Below are positions 15,931-23,844 of a stretch of 56,416 nt of DNA, piece by piece; the first letter of the stretch is position 1; the number at the start of each line of letters is the position of its first letter. This DNA is from Bacteroidales bacterium. GTDB taxonomy: Bacteria > Bacteroidota > Bacteroidia > Bacteroidales > UBA932. Under the pieces are notes generated by a model that made no database searches, was not told the origin of the DNA, and saw only the letters and a list, made by a program, of their open reading frames with translations. The translations under genes and the position numbers were made by a program. The stretch is taken from the NCBI GenBank assembly GCA_017469425.1, contig JAFUGJ010000008.1, positions 1 to 56,416 on the forward strand, written 5' to 3'.

Positions 15931-16034
15931 ATATCACACAAACACCGGGCAAAGGCCCACCTGCAGGGGAGTATTGTACCCTCACGGCAGGCCGGGGAAC
16001 CGGAAAAGTTCATTGATAAACTGTTGTGTGATAT
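15931..16034 (+). ncRNA. Candidate structured RNA or leader, unclassified
   Basis: A perfect 11-bp closing stem (15931-15941 ATATCACACAA with 16024-16034 TTGTGTGATAT) encloses four consecutive hairpins: GGGC/GCCC (15947-15958), CCTGC/GCAGG (15960-15991, with inner AGGG/CCCT), CCGG-GGAA-CCGG (15992-16003) and AGTT/AACT (16007-16022). It sits just downstream of a strong promoter. It fits no riboswitch or ribozyme that I recognise. The alternative is that the stretch is coding: one frame gives 'AGEPEKFIDKLLCDMETN', which also looks protein-like and would join the next gene after a frameshift. Confidence 0.45.
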
Positions 16035-16091
16035 GGAAACAAATCCAAATCTTATTCCCTTGTAGCCTGGACCGAAAACGGGAAGGTCCGC

Positions 16092-16544
16092 ATGATTCCT
16101 TCATTGGTGAATGAGATGAAGTTGTCCTATGAGGAGAAAATTGCCGGGATTGAGGCTCGGGAGTATGAAGATGAAGTAGCCTGGCTGTTGGCAAGAAGCA
16201 GGTCCTGGGAAGAGTATGCCCGCTTTTTCATGAAACTGGGATACTATAAGCAGGCATACAGGTGTTACGACAATGCTGCCATGGTTTGCACATATTGTTC
16301 TGACAGGCTGTGGCTTCAATGCGAAACCTGCGAATTCCCTACTTTGCCTCTTCTGTCTCGCTTCCTTTCGATGCACAATTGCTGCAAGCGGCTTGTCAAA
16401 GACCATCCCTTCCTTCGCTATGAGTACGAAGACAGCGCTTTGCAGCGGTGCTGCCTCTTTTTCACCCAGGATGACTGGAGGACGGAAATTGAATTCCGGG
16501 AAAGTTATGAAAGCATGAGGGCCTGGAGGTTCGGGCGCAGATGA
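16092..16544 (+). CDS. Hypothetical protein, possibly truncated at the N terminus by a frameshift
   Basis: 150 residues from the first ATG; I do not recognise the family. It is rich in Y, C, R and aromatic residues ('YYKQAYRCYDNAAMVCTY', 'CCLFFTQDDWRTEIEFRE') with helical repeats resembling TPR-like pairs, probably soluble. Upstream of the ATG the same frame stays protein-like for another 15 codons ('SYSLVAWTENGKVR') back to a stop at about 16027, while the neighbouring frame holds METNPNLIPL. A one-base loss near 16060 may therefore have split a longer gene. It converges with the histidine kinase gene, whose stop lies eight bases away. Confidence 0.5.
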   Translation: MIPSLVNEMKLSYEEKIAGIEAREYEDEVAWLLARSRSWEEYARFFMKLGYYKQAYRCYDNAAMVCTYCSDRLWLQCETCEFPTLPLLSRFLSMHNCCKRLVKDHPFLRYEYEDSALQRCCLFFTQDDWRTEIEFRESYESMRAWRFGRR

Positions 16545-16551
16545 CAAGCGG

Positions 16552-17433
16552 CTATCGGAAAATCATTTGGAACACGGTCTCGCTCGCATCGCTTTTTACC
16601 AGGTCGATGCTGCCGTTATGCTGCCGCATGATCTGGCGGGCGAGGGAAAGGCCGATGCCGGAACCGTTTTTCTTGGTGGTATAGAACGGAACGAAGATTT
16701 GCTCCCGGGCAGTAACGGGGATGGGGTCGCCGTCGTTTGCGATGATGAGTATGACTTCATCCTCCCTGCCCATCTTCCCGGAGATGCTGATGCGCTTTGC
16801 ACCGGCTTGCAGGGCGTTCTTGAGCAGGTTGATGAGTATCTGCGAAACCTGCCCCTCATCGGCGTAAATCATGAGGTCGGGTTCTTCGGAGGAGTATGTG
16901 CACTCAGCGCCGTTCGATGCCAGTAACTCTTTGTCCAGGCTGATAATCTTGTCAATCATTTCCTCCAGGGCGACGGCCTTTTTCACCGGGCGGGCCACAC
17001 CGGAAAGTTCCCTGTAGGTCTCCACAAACTTTATGAGATTTTTGGAGGAATCGCTGATGGTGTCGAGCCCGGCCTTTACATCCAGTTCGCTGTGGCCCTT
17101 TTCGTCCATCGACTTGGATAAGGCGTCACTTAAAGAAGCGATAGGGGAGACCGTGTTCATTATCTCGTGCGTGAGCACGCGGATGAGTTTGGCCCAGGAA
17201 TCCTGCTCGTTGGCCTGGCGCTGCTTTTCGAAGATGGTGCGGATACGGTTCAGCGTCCGGTTGAACTTGTTTTTGTCCTGGAAACGGAAGTTCAGCTCCC
17301 CGTCCTCCAGCGCATCCATCATGTAGGCTACCTTTTTTATGTCCTTCCGGCGTGTCCTTATTGTTGCAACTACCGCTGCCACGATGGCGACGATAACTGC
17401 AAGAGCGATGATATGCCGGATGGTGAAGGTCAT
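16552..17433 (-). CDS. Sensor histidine kinase without periplasmic sensor domain
   Basis: 293 residues. One N-terminal membrane segment (about 6-25), a short linker, DHp helix with H89 in 'RVLTHEIMN', then the HATPase domain with N box 'QILINLLKNALQ', G1 'IIANDGD' and G2 'GSGIGLSLA'. There is no second membrane helix and no recognisable input domain, so the signal is likely sensed in the membrane or through a partner. It overlaps the upstream regulator gene by four bases (ATGA), showing a translationally coupled two-component pair. Kinases of this NtrB-like class in Bacteroidota usually accompany sigma-54 activators and RND or ABC efflux operons, which fits the operon at 1-11760. Confidence 0.92.
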   Translation of the reverse strand: MTFTIRHIIALAVIVAIVAAVVATIRTRRKDIKKVAYMMDALEDGELNFRFQDKNKFNRTLNRIRTIFEKQRQANEQDSWAKLIRVLTHEIMNTVSPIASLSDALSKSMDEKGHSELDVKAGLDTISDSSKNLIKFVETYRELSGVARPVKKAVALEEMIDKIISLDKELLASNGAECTYSSEEPDLMIYADEGQVSQILINLLKNALQAGAKRISISGKMGREDEVILIIANDGDPIPVTAREQIFVPFYTTKKNGSGIGLSLARQIMRQHNGSIDLVKSDASETVFQMIFR

Positions 17434-18812
17434 AGCCCGTACTTCTTCATCTTGGCATACAAAGTGGGCCTGCTGATGCCAAGGGCCTTTGCTGCCGCTG
17501 AAATGTTTCCGTTACAGCGCATTACGGCTTCCCTGACCATCCTTTCCTCTTCAGCATCGCCGAGAGCCTTCAGGGGCACGGTGGGTGGAATGCCTGCCCT
17601 TGCCTGCTCCATCTGAATGTCATTTGTGCCCAGCATTCTTCCTTCGGAGAGAATCACCGCCTTTTCAATGCAGTTCTGCAGCTCACGGATATTGCCGCTC
17701 CACCGGTGGGATGCCAGGGCCTCTGCCGCACTGTCATCCAAGCCCGTGACGGAGCGATGGTACTTCTCAGCATATTGGGTTATGAAGCGCTCCGCCAGCG
17801 GTACGATGTCTTCCCGGCGCTCCCGCAGGGGAGGCAGGGCGATATGGACGGTGTTGATGCGGTAATAAAGGTCCTCGCGGAACTTGCCGTCGCGCACCAG
17901 CTGCTCCAGGTCCATGTTGGTTGCACAAATAAGGCGGATATTCACTGGAACAGCCTGCGTACCTCCCACCCTTACGATGCTTCTGTTCTGGAGCACCCGC
18001 AGCAGCTTAGCCTGCAGATGCAGGGGTATATTGCCGATTTCATCCAGAAAGAGCGTTCCGCCATCGGCCTGCTCAAACTTTCCGACATGGTCGGCGTGCG
18101 CATCGGTAAATGCACCTTTGACATGTCCGAACAGCTCACTCTCGAACAGCGTCTCGGTAATGGCTCCGGCATCCACGGCCACCATCGGCTTCTCGCTTCT
18201 GAGGCTCAGAGAATGGATTTCCCGCGCCAGCACATCCTTCCCGGTACCATTCTCGCCGGTTATGAGTACCGTGGCATCAGTCGGGGCAATCTTGCCTACA
18301 GTCTTCCGGATGAGGGCCATGGCTTGCGAAGACCCCCAATACATACAGGAGTCACCGGGCATTCCGCTGCCGTCACCTGTCATTATGAGATCCTTGGCCA
18401 AAGAATCTCGCCCCATCGCTCTACGGGCTTTGTCGCGTGCGGCAGTGAGCGTGGCCGCCAGCTTCTCATTGTCCCAAGGCTTTACGATAAAGTCGAAAGC
18501 GCCGCGCTTCATCCCTTCCACCGCCAGCTGAATATCGGCATAAGCGGTAAAGAGCACCACTTCCACCTCCGGCATCATCTTCTTTGTTTCCCCGGCCCAG
18601 TAGAGGCCCTCGTTACCGGTATTGATGTCGGTATGGAAATTCATGTCCAGCAGCACGACATCCGGACGGAAGCGCTCCAAGCTCGTTACCAGACCGGCCG
18701 GAGAGGGAATTGCTTCCACTTCTTCGAAATACATCGGAAGCAGAATTTTCAACGCCTGGCGTATGCCTGCGTTGTCGTCGACAATCAGTATCTTTCCTTT
18801 CTTCGCGGCCAT
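17430..18812 (-). CDS. Sigma-54-dependent response regulator (NtrC/AtoC type)
   Basis: 460 residues. Receiver domain (1-125) with acidic pair D12-D13, phosphoacceptor D56 ('VVLLDMNFH') and the lysine of 'FIVKPWD'. The AAA+ domain has Walker A 'GENGTGKD', the sigma-54 contact loop as GAFTDA instead of the usual GAFTGA (a variant common in this phylum), and Walker B 'GGTLFLDEIGN'. The C-terminal Fis-type helix-turn-helix is 'NGNISAAAKALGISRPTLY'. It activates sigma-54 promoters when phosphorylated by the kinase encoded next. A likely target is the -24/-12 promoter at 11791-11806 with its TGTAAAG array; this is inferred from proximity and family habit. Confidence 0.95.
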   Translation of the reverse strand: MAAKKGKILIVDDNAGIRQALKILLPMYFEEVEAIPSPAGLVTSLERFRPDVVLLDMNFHTDINTGNEGLYWAGETKKMMPEVEVVLFTAYADIQLAVEGMKRGAFDFIVKPWDNEKLAATLTAARDKARRAMGRDSLAKDLIMTGDGSGMPGDSCMYWGSSQAMALIRKTVGKIAPTDATVLITGENGTGKDVLAREIHSLSLRSEKPMVAVDAGAITETLFESELFGHVKGAFTDAHADHVGKFEQADGGTLFLDEIGNIPLHLQAKLLRVLQNRSIVRVGGTQAVPVNIRLICATNMDLEQLVRDGKFREDLYYRINTVHIALPPLRERREDIVPLAERFITQYAEKYHRSVTGLDDSAAEALASHRWSGNIRELQNCIEKAVILSEGRMLGTNDIQMEQARAGIPPTVPLKALGDAEEERMVREAVMRCNGNISAAAKALGISRPTLYAKMKKYGL

Positions 18813-18833
18813 TGGCGGACAATGGTTTAAATG

Positions 18834-18874
18834 AAAAGAGCTAAAACTCTTTAACTCAGAATTTTAGCTCTTTT
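18834..18874 (-). terminator. Terminator following tRNA-Arg
   Basis: A perfect 13-base inverted repeat AAAAGAGCTAAAA (18834-18846) / TTTTAGCTCTTTT (18862-18874), A/T-flanked so it can work in either direction. It lies just past the 3' end of the tRNA and upstream of the response regulator. Confidence 0.75.
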
Positions 18875-18879
18875 GAAAG

Positions 18880-18953
18880 TGACTCCCACAGGACTCAAAC
18901 CTGTAACCTTTTGATCCGTAGTCAAATGCTCTATTCAATTGAGCTAGGGAGCC
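18880..18953 (-). tRNA. tRNA-Arg(ACG)
   Basis: 74 bases. Acceptor stem GGCTCCC / GGGAGTC with A73, D-arm 'AGCTCAATTGAATAGAGC', anticodon loop CTACGGA giving anticodon ACG, and T-loop 'GGTTTGAGTCC'-type sequence. CCA is not encoded. The tRNA is followed by a strong terminator hairpin and lies close to rplS on the same strand. Confidence 0.93.
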
Positions 18954-18983
18954 AGGGGTATGTCTTAACTTCTACCTTTTGGC

Positions 18984-19355
18984 TTACTCGGCCTTCTTGG
19001 TGTAAGCGCGCTCTTTGATGCGGGCCTTCTTGCCGGCGAGGTTGCGGAGGTAGAAGATGCGTGCGCGACGGACTTTACCGTACTTGTTGACAGTGATGCT
19101 GTCGATGAAGGGTGACTGGTAGGGGAAAATCCTCTCAACTCCGATACCTCCGGAAACCTTGCGGACTGTGAAGGTCCGGGTGTAAGGAGTGGCACCGCTG
19201 ATCTGGATAACTACTCCGCGGAAATCCTGCAGACGGAATTTGTCACCTTCTTTGATTTTGTAGGTAACGGTGATGGTATCACCGGCCCTGAAATCGGGGA
19301 AGTTCGATACATTCTCGTTGGCGAACGCTTTGTTAACTACATTAAGTAAATCCAT
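18984..19355 (-). CDS. rplS: 50S ribosomal protein L19
   Basis: 123 residues, near the usual length for L19 of this phylum. The family signature '[15 protein letters not shown]' and '[23 protein letters not shown]' is present, as is '[17 protein letters not shown]'. L19 binds at the interface of the two ribosomal subunits. The gene stands alone here, with its own promoter at 19423-19454 and the tRNA-Arg immediately downstream, rather than in the rpsP-rimM-trmD-rplS operon known from other bacteria. Confidence 0.97.
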   Translation of the reverse strand: MDLLNVVNKAFANENVSNFPDFRAGDTITVTYKIKEGDKFRLQDFRGVVIQISGATPYTRTFTVRKVSGGIGVERIFPYQSPFIDSITVNKYGKVRRARIFYLRNLAGKKARIKERAYTKKAE

Positions 19356-19422
19356 AATACTTCTATTCTTTCGTGCGCAGCATCACTGAACCGTTCAACG
19401 AGAGGCTGCTATTTTCGGACCG

Positions 19423-19454
19423 CAAAGATATGAATCTTTTTTGACAGCACCAAA
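19423..19454 (-). promoter_or_regulatory. Promoter of rplS
   Basis: On the minus strand TTTG (19454-19451), 20 bases, TATCTTTG (19430-19423), a good Bacteroidota promoter, giving a leader of about 60 bases before the start codon at 19355. Confidence 0.65.
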
Positions 19455-19474
19455 TAATTTTCAAATTATTTTTG

Positions 19475-20731
19475 CTATTCGGGCAGGCAGGATTCGAGAT
19501 AGCTGCGCAGTTCGCTCCACCTGTAGTAGGGGCCTTTCACCGCTTCAAGGGCGGGGAAGGATGATTCGGCTTCATTGTAAAGCACCTTTACCAGAACATC
19601 GCCTTTTTTATTCTTGTAGAATATCATCTGGAAGTTGGTGCACATGGGAATCTGATACCAGGCAAGCCAGTTTTCGTGTGCTTCCGTCATGTGGTGGCGT
19701 GTGTCGTTGCCCTCGATGCGCACGAGGCTGAACAGAGGCATGATTCCGCTGTCGTGCCCGAAGCGGAGGTTGGCGGCGACTTTGCTCCCGGGTTTCAGGG
19801 CTTCGTCGGCCTTTGAAATGAAATCGTTCAGCAGATTTGCCCCATTGGGGGTTACCAGGTCCCCCGTTTCAATGGAATTGCCGTATTTTCCGTACCAGAG
19901 GTCATTTGCAACCATGGCGAGGCCGGACAGTTCGTCGTCGGTAAGATATGAGAACAGGTCGATTCCCATGTAGTCGGTGCATGCGCAGATGGCTCCCGAT
20001 TCGAATACGGATTTCAGCAGGGCCTGGGGCTTGCCTATGAGCCTTTCAGCCTTGGAAGGGTCCGTAAAGATGCGGGCGAAGAAACTGTCGTAATGGCAGT
20101 TCGCATTGCGAAGAGAATCCTCCACGGAGGATGGATAAGGCCCGAAGTCGTATTCCTGCAGTAGGGAATCGTGATGGCGGGCTCCGGTAAGATATTCGAC
20201 TTCGAGTTTGGAGTTGTTCGCCTTTAACTGGGTGGCGAAATTAGCCATGCTCACGATGCATCGTGGGAACATCGTCGATTCGCAGTGGACTATGTTCCTT
20301 TCGCGGGCACGGAAAACCCTGCGGAAGCGTTTGAACATGCGGTTTGCAACACCTTGATGCTCGCGCGCGCCCCTTGGTGAAAGCTGTCCGAGCATGCTTT
20401 CGTGCTCTTTGCATAGAGCCTTCATGTCGTCGAGCAGCTTCTGCCCGTCTGCGGTAAGCAGCCCTTCGCGTCCGGCGTTTTCAAGTGCCTCTATGCCCGG
20501 CGTGAAATATGAGACGGAAGCATGATAGCGCGAGCCATGCCGTCCGTAATGGCTGATATAGAATGGCTTGTATCCTCGCGGCGCCTTAGTCAGCTTCCCT
20601 TCCCGGGGTTCGTAGGTGCGAAAAATCCCTGCGGCGTTTTCGCGGGATATGCTTTCGGCGAAAGCGGGGCTGTTAAACGCGAGATGGCCGAGCAGCCCGG
20701 CCATGACGCAAACTATGATATATTTTTTCAT
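19475..20731 (-). CDS. Secreted histidine acid phosphatase (MINPP/phytase-like)
   Basis: 418 residues with a signal peptide (about 1-25, ends 'SPAFA'). The histidine phosphatase clade-2 motif RHGSR is at residues 64-68 and the C-terminal 'RFGHDSGIMPL' supplies the acid-base HD pair. Mixed hydrophobic and charged spacing matches multiple inositol polyphosphate phosphatases of gut Bacteroidota, which release phosphate from phytate in the periplasm or on outer-membrane vesicles. The substrate is not provable here. A paralogue is encoded on the opposite strand at 22549-23838, on the other side of dnaJ-grpE. It lies three bases after the dnaJ stop, so it probably shares the grpE-dnaJ transcript. 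Confidence 0.88.
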   Translation of the reverse strand: MKKYIIVCVMAGLLGHLAFNSPAFAESISRENAAGIFRTYEPREGKLTKAPRGYKPFYISHYGRHGSRYHASVSYFTPGIEALENAGREGLLTADGQKLLDDMKALCKEHESMLGQLSPRGAREHQGVANRMFKRFRRVFRARERNIVHCESTMFPRCIVSMANFATQLKANNSKLEVEYLTGARHHDSLLQEYDFGPYPSSVEDSLRNANCHYDSFFARIFTDPSKAERLIGKPQALLKSVFESGAICACTDYMGIDLFSYLTDDELSGLAMVANDLWYGKYGNSIETGDLVTPNGANLLNDFISKADEALKPGSKVAANLRFGHDSGIMPLFSLVRIEGNDTRHHMTEAHENWLAWYQIPMCTNFQMIFYKNKKGDVLVKVLYNEAESSFPALEAVKGPYYRWSELRSYLESCLPE

Positions 20732-20734
20732 CCG

Positions 20735-21919
20735 TTAAAAATACTGGCTTTCTTTTTCGAAGAGGCTCCTGTCGTCGCGGGTAGGGTCCGGTTTCACTGC
20801 AGAAGATGCGGCAAGTTTCTCGACAGCCTCTTTGTCGGCACCTTTGAGTTTGCGGGGTATCCAGACCAGGATTTTGACATAAAGGTCGCCGCTGCCGTAA
20901 CCGTTTACGGAAGGAAGCCCTTTTCCGCGCAGCCTGTGCACGGTGCCGGACTGCGTGCCTGCTTCGAGCTTGAGCTTGTACGGCCCGTCGAGGCAGGGGA
21001 TAGTGATTTCGCTTCCGAGAATGGCGTCGGTAACTGAAATGACCCTTGTATAGAAGAGGTTTTCGCCGTCGCGCTTGAACTGCGAATGTGCAATTTCCTC
21101 CACCACGAGAAGGAGGTCGCCGTTGACGCCTCCGCGGGGTGCGGCATGGCCTTCGCCCCGGATGGTAATCTGCATGCCGTTTTCCACGCCTGCGGGAATG
21201 TGAACCTTGATGGTCTCTTTCTTGCGCTCGAGTCCGGTGCCGCCGCAACGTCGGCAGGGATTGGAGACAATCTTGCCTTCGCCGTGGCACTGGGGGCAGG
21301 TGGTATAACTCACCGTGCGCCCGAAGAGGGAATTCACCGTCTGTCCGACCTGGCCGCTGCCTTTGCAGGTAGGGCAGGTCTTGATGTCGGAATCATTCCT
21401 GGTTCCGCGACCGGCACATTCGCTGCAGGGCCGGTTCCTTTCGAGACTGACTTCCTTGTCGCATCCGGAGCGTATTTCCTCGAGCGTGAGCTTTACACGG
21501 GTGCGGATGTCGCGTCCGCGCATGGTCCGGGGGGAGCTGCTCTGCCTGCCTCCGCCGAATCCGAAGCCTCCGAAGTCGAATCCGCCTCCGCCGAAACTGA
21601 AGCCGCCTCCGAAAAGATTGTTGAGGATGTCGTTGAGGTTGCCGAAACCCTGGCTGAAGTCGGGGCCCGCCGCGCCGTCCACTCCGGCAAAGCCGAACTG
21701 GTCATATTTTGCCTTCTTCTGCGGGTCGGAAAGCACTGAATAGGCTTCCGAAGCCTCCTTGAACTTTTCCTCAGCGGTCTTCTTCTCTGCGTCGGTGCCG
21801 CTTACCCAGCGGTCCGGATGCCATTTGAGGGCAGCCTTGCGGTAAGCCTGCTTGATTTCGTCTTCCGAAGCACCCTTCTGGATGCCGAGGACCTCGTAGT
21901 AATCTCTTTTTTCTGCCAT
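20735..21919 (-). CDS. dnaJ: Chaperone DnaJ (Hsp40)
   Basis: 394 residues. J domain with HPD at 34-36, a G/F-rich region (about 90-120, 'GGGFSFGGGGFDFGGFGFGGG'-like runs), four zinc-binding repeats (CSECAGRG, CPTCKGSG, CPQCHGEG, CRRCGGTG) and the C-terminal substrate domain. It delivers clients to DnaK and stimulates its ATPase in the cytoplasm. The gene begins four bases after the grpE stop, so the two form one operon. dnaK is not in the window. Full family length; no defect seen. Confidence 0.98.
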   Translation of the reverse strand: MAEKRDYYEVLGIQKGASEDEIKQAYRKAALKWHPDRWVSGTDAEKKTAEEKFKEASEAYSVLSDPQKKAKYDQFGFAGVDGAAGPDFSQGFGNLNDILNNLFGGGFSFGGGGFDFGGFGFGGGRQSSSPRTMRGRDIRTRVKLTLEEIRSGCDKEVSLERNRPCSECAGRGTRNDSDIKTCPTCKGSGQVGQTVNSLFGRTVSYTTCPQCHGEGKIVSNPCRRCGGTGLERKKETIKVHIPAGVENGMQITIRGEGHAAPRGGVNGDLLLVVEEIAHSQFKRDGENLFYTRVISVTDAILGSEITIPCLDGPYKLKLEAGTQSGTVHRLRGKGLPSVNGYGSGDLYVKILVWIPRKLKGADKEAVEKLAASSAVKPDPTRDDRSLFEKESQYF

Positions 21920-21923
21920 ATCG

Positions 21924-22454
21924 TCAAGCTCCTACCACAACTTTGGCATAACGGATAACCTTTCCTCCAAGGGTGTAGCCGGTCTGTACCACATCGATGA
22001 CCATCCCTTTCTGCTCGGGAGTGGGGGCGGGGAACTGGGTCACGGCTTCGTGGAAATCCACATCGAACTTCGCTCCTTTGGCTTCGATTACTTCCAGGCC
22101 CTTGGTCTTGAGGTAATCCATCAGCTTGTTGTAAATGAGTGCGGTGCCTTCCTTTGCCGCCTCGTCGGACGACTTGGAGAGCAGTTCCATGGCCCTTTCA
22201 CAGTCGTCCAGCACGGGCAGAAGCCCCTTGATGGTTTCTGCGGATGCGGAGCTTACAAGGGCAAGGCGCTCCTCGGCGCTGCGGCGGCGGAAGGTTTCGA
22301 ACTCGGCCATTAGGCGCAGGTAGTCGTCGTGCTCCTTGGACAATTTGTCACCAAGCTGGGCAATCTGCTGCTCCAGTTCTGCACTCTTGTTCTTTATTTC
22401 CTTTTTTTCAGGCTTTGCAGCCTTCTCGTTTGTCTTGTTTTGTTTTTCTGCCAT
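21924..22454 (-). CDS. grpE: Nucleotide exchange factor GrpE
   Basis: 176 residues. A charged, lysine-rich N terminus, a long coiled coil (about 25-75, 'ELEQQIAQLGDKLSKEHDDY'), then the conserved 'YLRLMAEFETFRRRSAEER' and the C-terminal beta domain with 'FHEAVTQFP' and 'VQTGYTLGGKVIRYAKVVV'. It exchanges ADP for ATP on DnaK as a dimer. First gene of the grpE-dnaJ operon, with a TATCTTTG box 22-29 bases upstream of the start. No HrcA/CIRCE-like operator is obvious. Confidence 0.97.
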   Translation of the reverse strand: MAEKQNKTNEKAAKPEKKEIKNKSAELEQQIAQLGDKLSKEHDDYLRLMAEFETFRRRSAEERLALVSSASAETIKGLLPVLDDCERAMELLSKSSDEAAKEGTALIYNKLMDYLKTKGLEVIEAKGAKFDVDFHEAVTQFPAPTPEQKGMVIDVVQTGYTLGGKVIRYAKVVVGA

Positions 22455-22475
22455 AGCTTTTCACTAATCTCACTG

Positions 22476-22543
22476 CAAAGATAATCAAAAGTTCTGCCAC
22501 GAGAGTTTCATTGACAGATTGTCAGAATAATTGATTATTTTTG
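22476..22543. promoter_or_regulatory. Divergent promoter region between grpE and the phosphatase gene
   Basis: Minus-strand TATCTTTG (22483-22476) serves grpE. Plus-strand TATTTTTG (22536-22543) ends only five bases before the ATG of the phosphatase gene, so that transcript would be leaderless or nearly so. A palindrome TGACA-GAT-TGTCA (22511-22523) lies between them and could be an operator. The -33 boxes are weak on both sides. Confidence 0.5.
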
Positions 22544-22548
22544 TGAAT

Positions 22549-23838
22549 ATGAAAAAAGTAATCCCTATCCTTTTGCTGCTTGCCGCCACTCTGTCCGGCA
22601 AGGCCCAGAACAACCCCCTGTTTTTCTCATATATAAAGGATAATCCTGCAGCCGCCTGCCTTAACACCTGCCCTTACGAACTCTCCCCGGTTTATGGAAA
22701 TTTTCGCGAGAGCCCGGCGCCCAAAGGCTATAAACCCGTGTATATCAGTCATTACGGCAGGCACGGCTCCCGTTCCTCCTGGGATCAGGCTTACTACGAC
22801 GACATAGTAAAAATCCTCACTGCGGCAAAGGCGTCCGGCATTCTCACCGCGAGCGGGGATTCCTTGCTGTACGAGACCGGCAAGGTGATTGAAGGTACCG
22901 CAAAAATGGACGGACGCCTCACTCCGAGGGGATGCCGCGAGCACCGCGGGATAGCTGAAAGGATGTACCGCCGCTATCCCCGCGTTTTCCGCAAGGGAAG
23001 CCGCAATGTGCGGGTGCTCAGCAGCGAAGTGCCCCGGTGCCTGGTCAGCATGGCTTCTTTTACGGGGCGCCTCAGCGAACTGGACAACAGGCTCAGGATT
23101 TCCATGGATTGCGGCTCCGAAATCCAGAAAGTCGTGGACAATGGCTCCACGGAGGAGGGGAGGGCCTTGCGCAAGGCTGTACGGGATTCCCTGCGGGCTG
23201 CGATGAGCGTGGATCTCGAGCCTATGATGACGCGTCTGTTCACCGACCGCAAGGCTGCTGCTGCCATTGTTCCCGACCCTGTGCAGCTGTGCAGGGAAAT
23301 CTATTACACAGGCCGTATCAGCCGCTCGTTCGATTACGATTTCAATGTGTTTCGTTTCATTCCTCCGGAAGCCGTGTATGCATGGGCGGAGATTCATAAT
23401 GTCGAGATGTATGTGAGCCAGTGCAACTCCGCTGTCTGCGGGGAGGGCCGCATGAAGAATACCGAACCGCTTGCCGCAAACATTGTCCGCTGTGCCGACG
23501 AAGTTCTCGCTTCGGGAGAAATAGCCGCCGACCTGCGTTTCGGGCACGATTATCCCTTGCTCGCGCTCTGCAGTTATTTCGGCCTTTCGGGAGTGGGGGA
23601 AAGATACACGGTGAAGGAGGCGCTTGAAAACTGGATAGCCACTCTGTACACGCCTTTTGCAGGCAATCTGCAGCTCATTTTTTACAAGAGCGGCAAAAAG
23701 GATGCTCCCGTTCTGGTGAAGTTCCTCCTGAATGAGTCGGAAATCACCATCGCAAGTTTGACGGCCACCCAGGGCGTTTATTATGATTGGGAGGATGTGA
23801 AAGGGTATCTTCGCAAAGAAAGAAATTGTCAAATCTAA
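22549..23838 (+). CDS. Secreted histidine acid phosphatase (MINPP/phytase-like), paralogue
   Basis: 429 residues from the ATG at 22549; the longer frame from a TTG at 22531 lacks a signal peptide start and overlaps the promoter box. Signal peptide about 1-19 (ends 'SGKAQ'). RHGSR at residues 71-75 is the catalytic motif and 'RFGHDYPLLAL' carries the second histidine. Overall similarity to the gene at 19475-20731 is clear around the motifs ('PKGYKPVYISHYGRHGSR') but low elsewhere. It is followed after six bases by rbsK, so the pair may handle phosphorylated sugars or inositols outside and ribose inside. That link is speculative. Confidence 0.87.
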   Translation: MKKVIPILLLLAATLSGKAQNNPLFFSYIKDNPAAACLNTCPYELSPVYGNFRESPAPKGYKPVYISHYGRHGSRSSWDQAYYDDIVKILTAAKASGILTASGDSLLYETGKVIEGTAKMDGRLTPRGCREHRGIAERMYRRYPRVFRKGSRNVRVLSSEVPRCLVSMASFTGRLSELDNRLRISMDCGSEIQKVVDNGSTEEGRALRKAVRDSLRAAMSVDLEPMMTRLFTDRKAAAAIVPDPVQLCREIYYTGRISRSFDYDFNVFRFIPPEAVYAWAEIHNVEMYVSQCNSAVCGEGRMKNTEPLAANIVRCADEVLASGEIAADLRFGHDYPLLALCSYFGLSGVGERYTVKEALENWIATLYTPFAGNLQLIFYKSGKKDAPVLVKFLLNESEITIASLTATQGVYYDWEDVKGYLRKERNCQI

Positions 23839-23844
23839 GGAATA

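Noticed and set aside
15899-16114. 71-codon plus-strand gene over the candidate RNA
   Set aside because: No ribosome site, basic low-information composition, and it crosses all helices of the proposed RNA. Kept only as a rival reading.
18880-18953. tRNA-associated integration site (att) of the accessory block
   Set aside because: No duplicate of the tRNA 3' end and no integrase gene were seen on either side.
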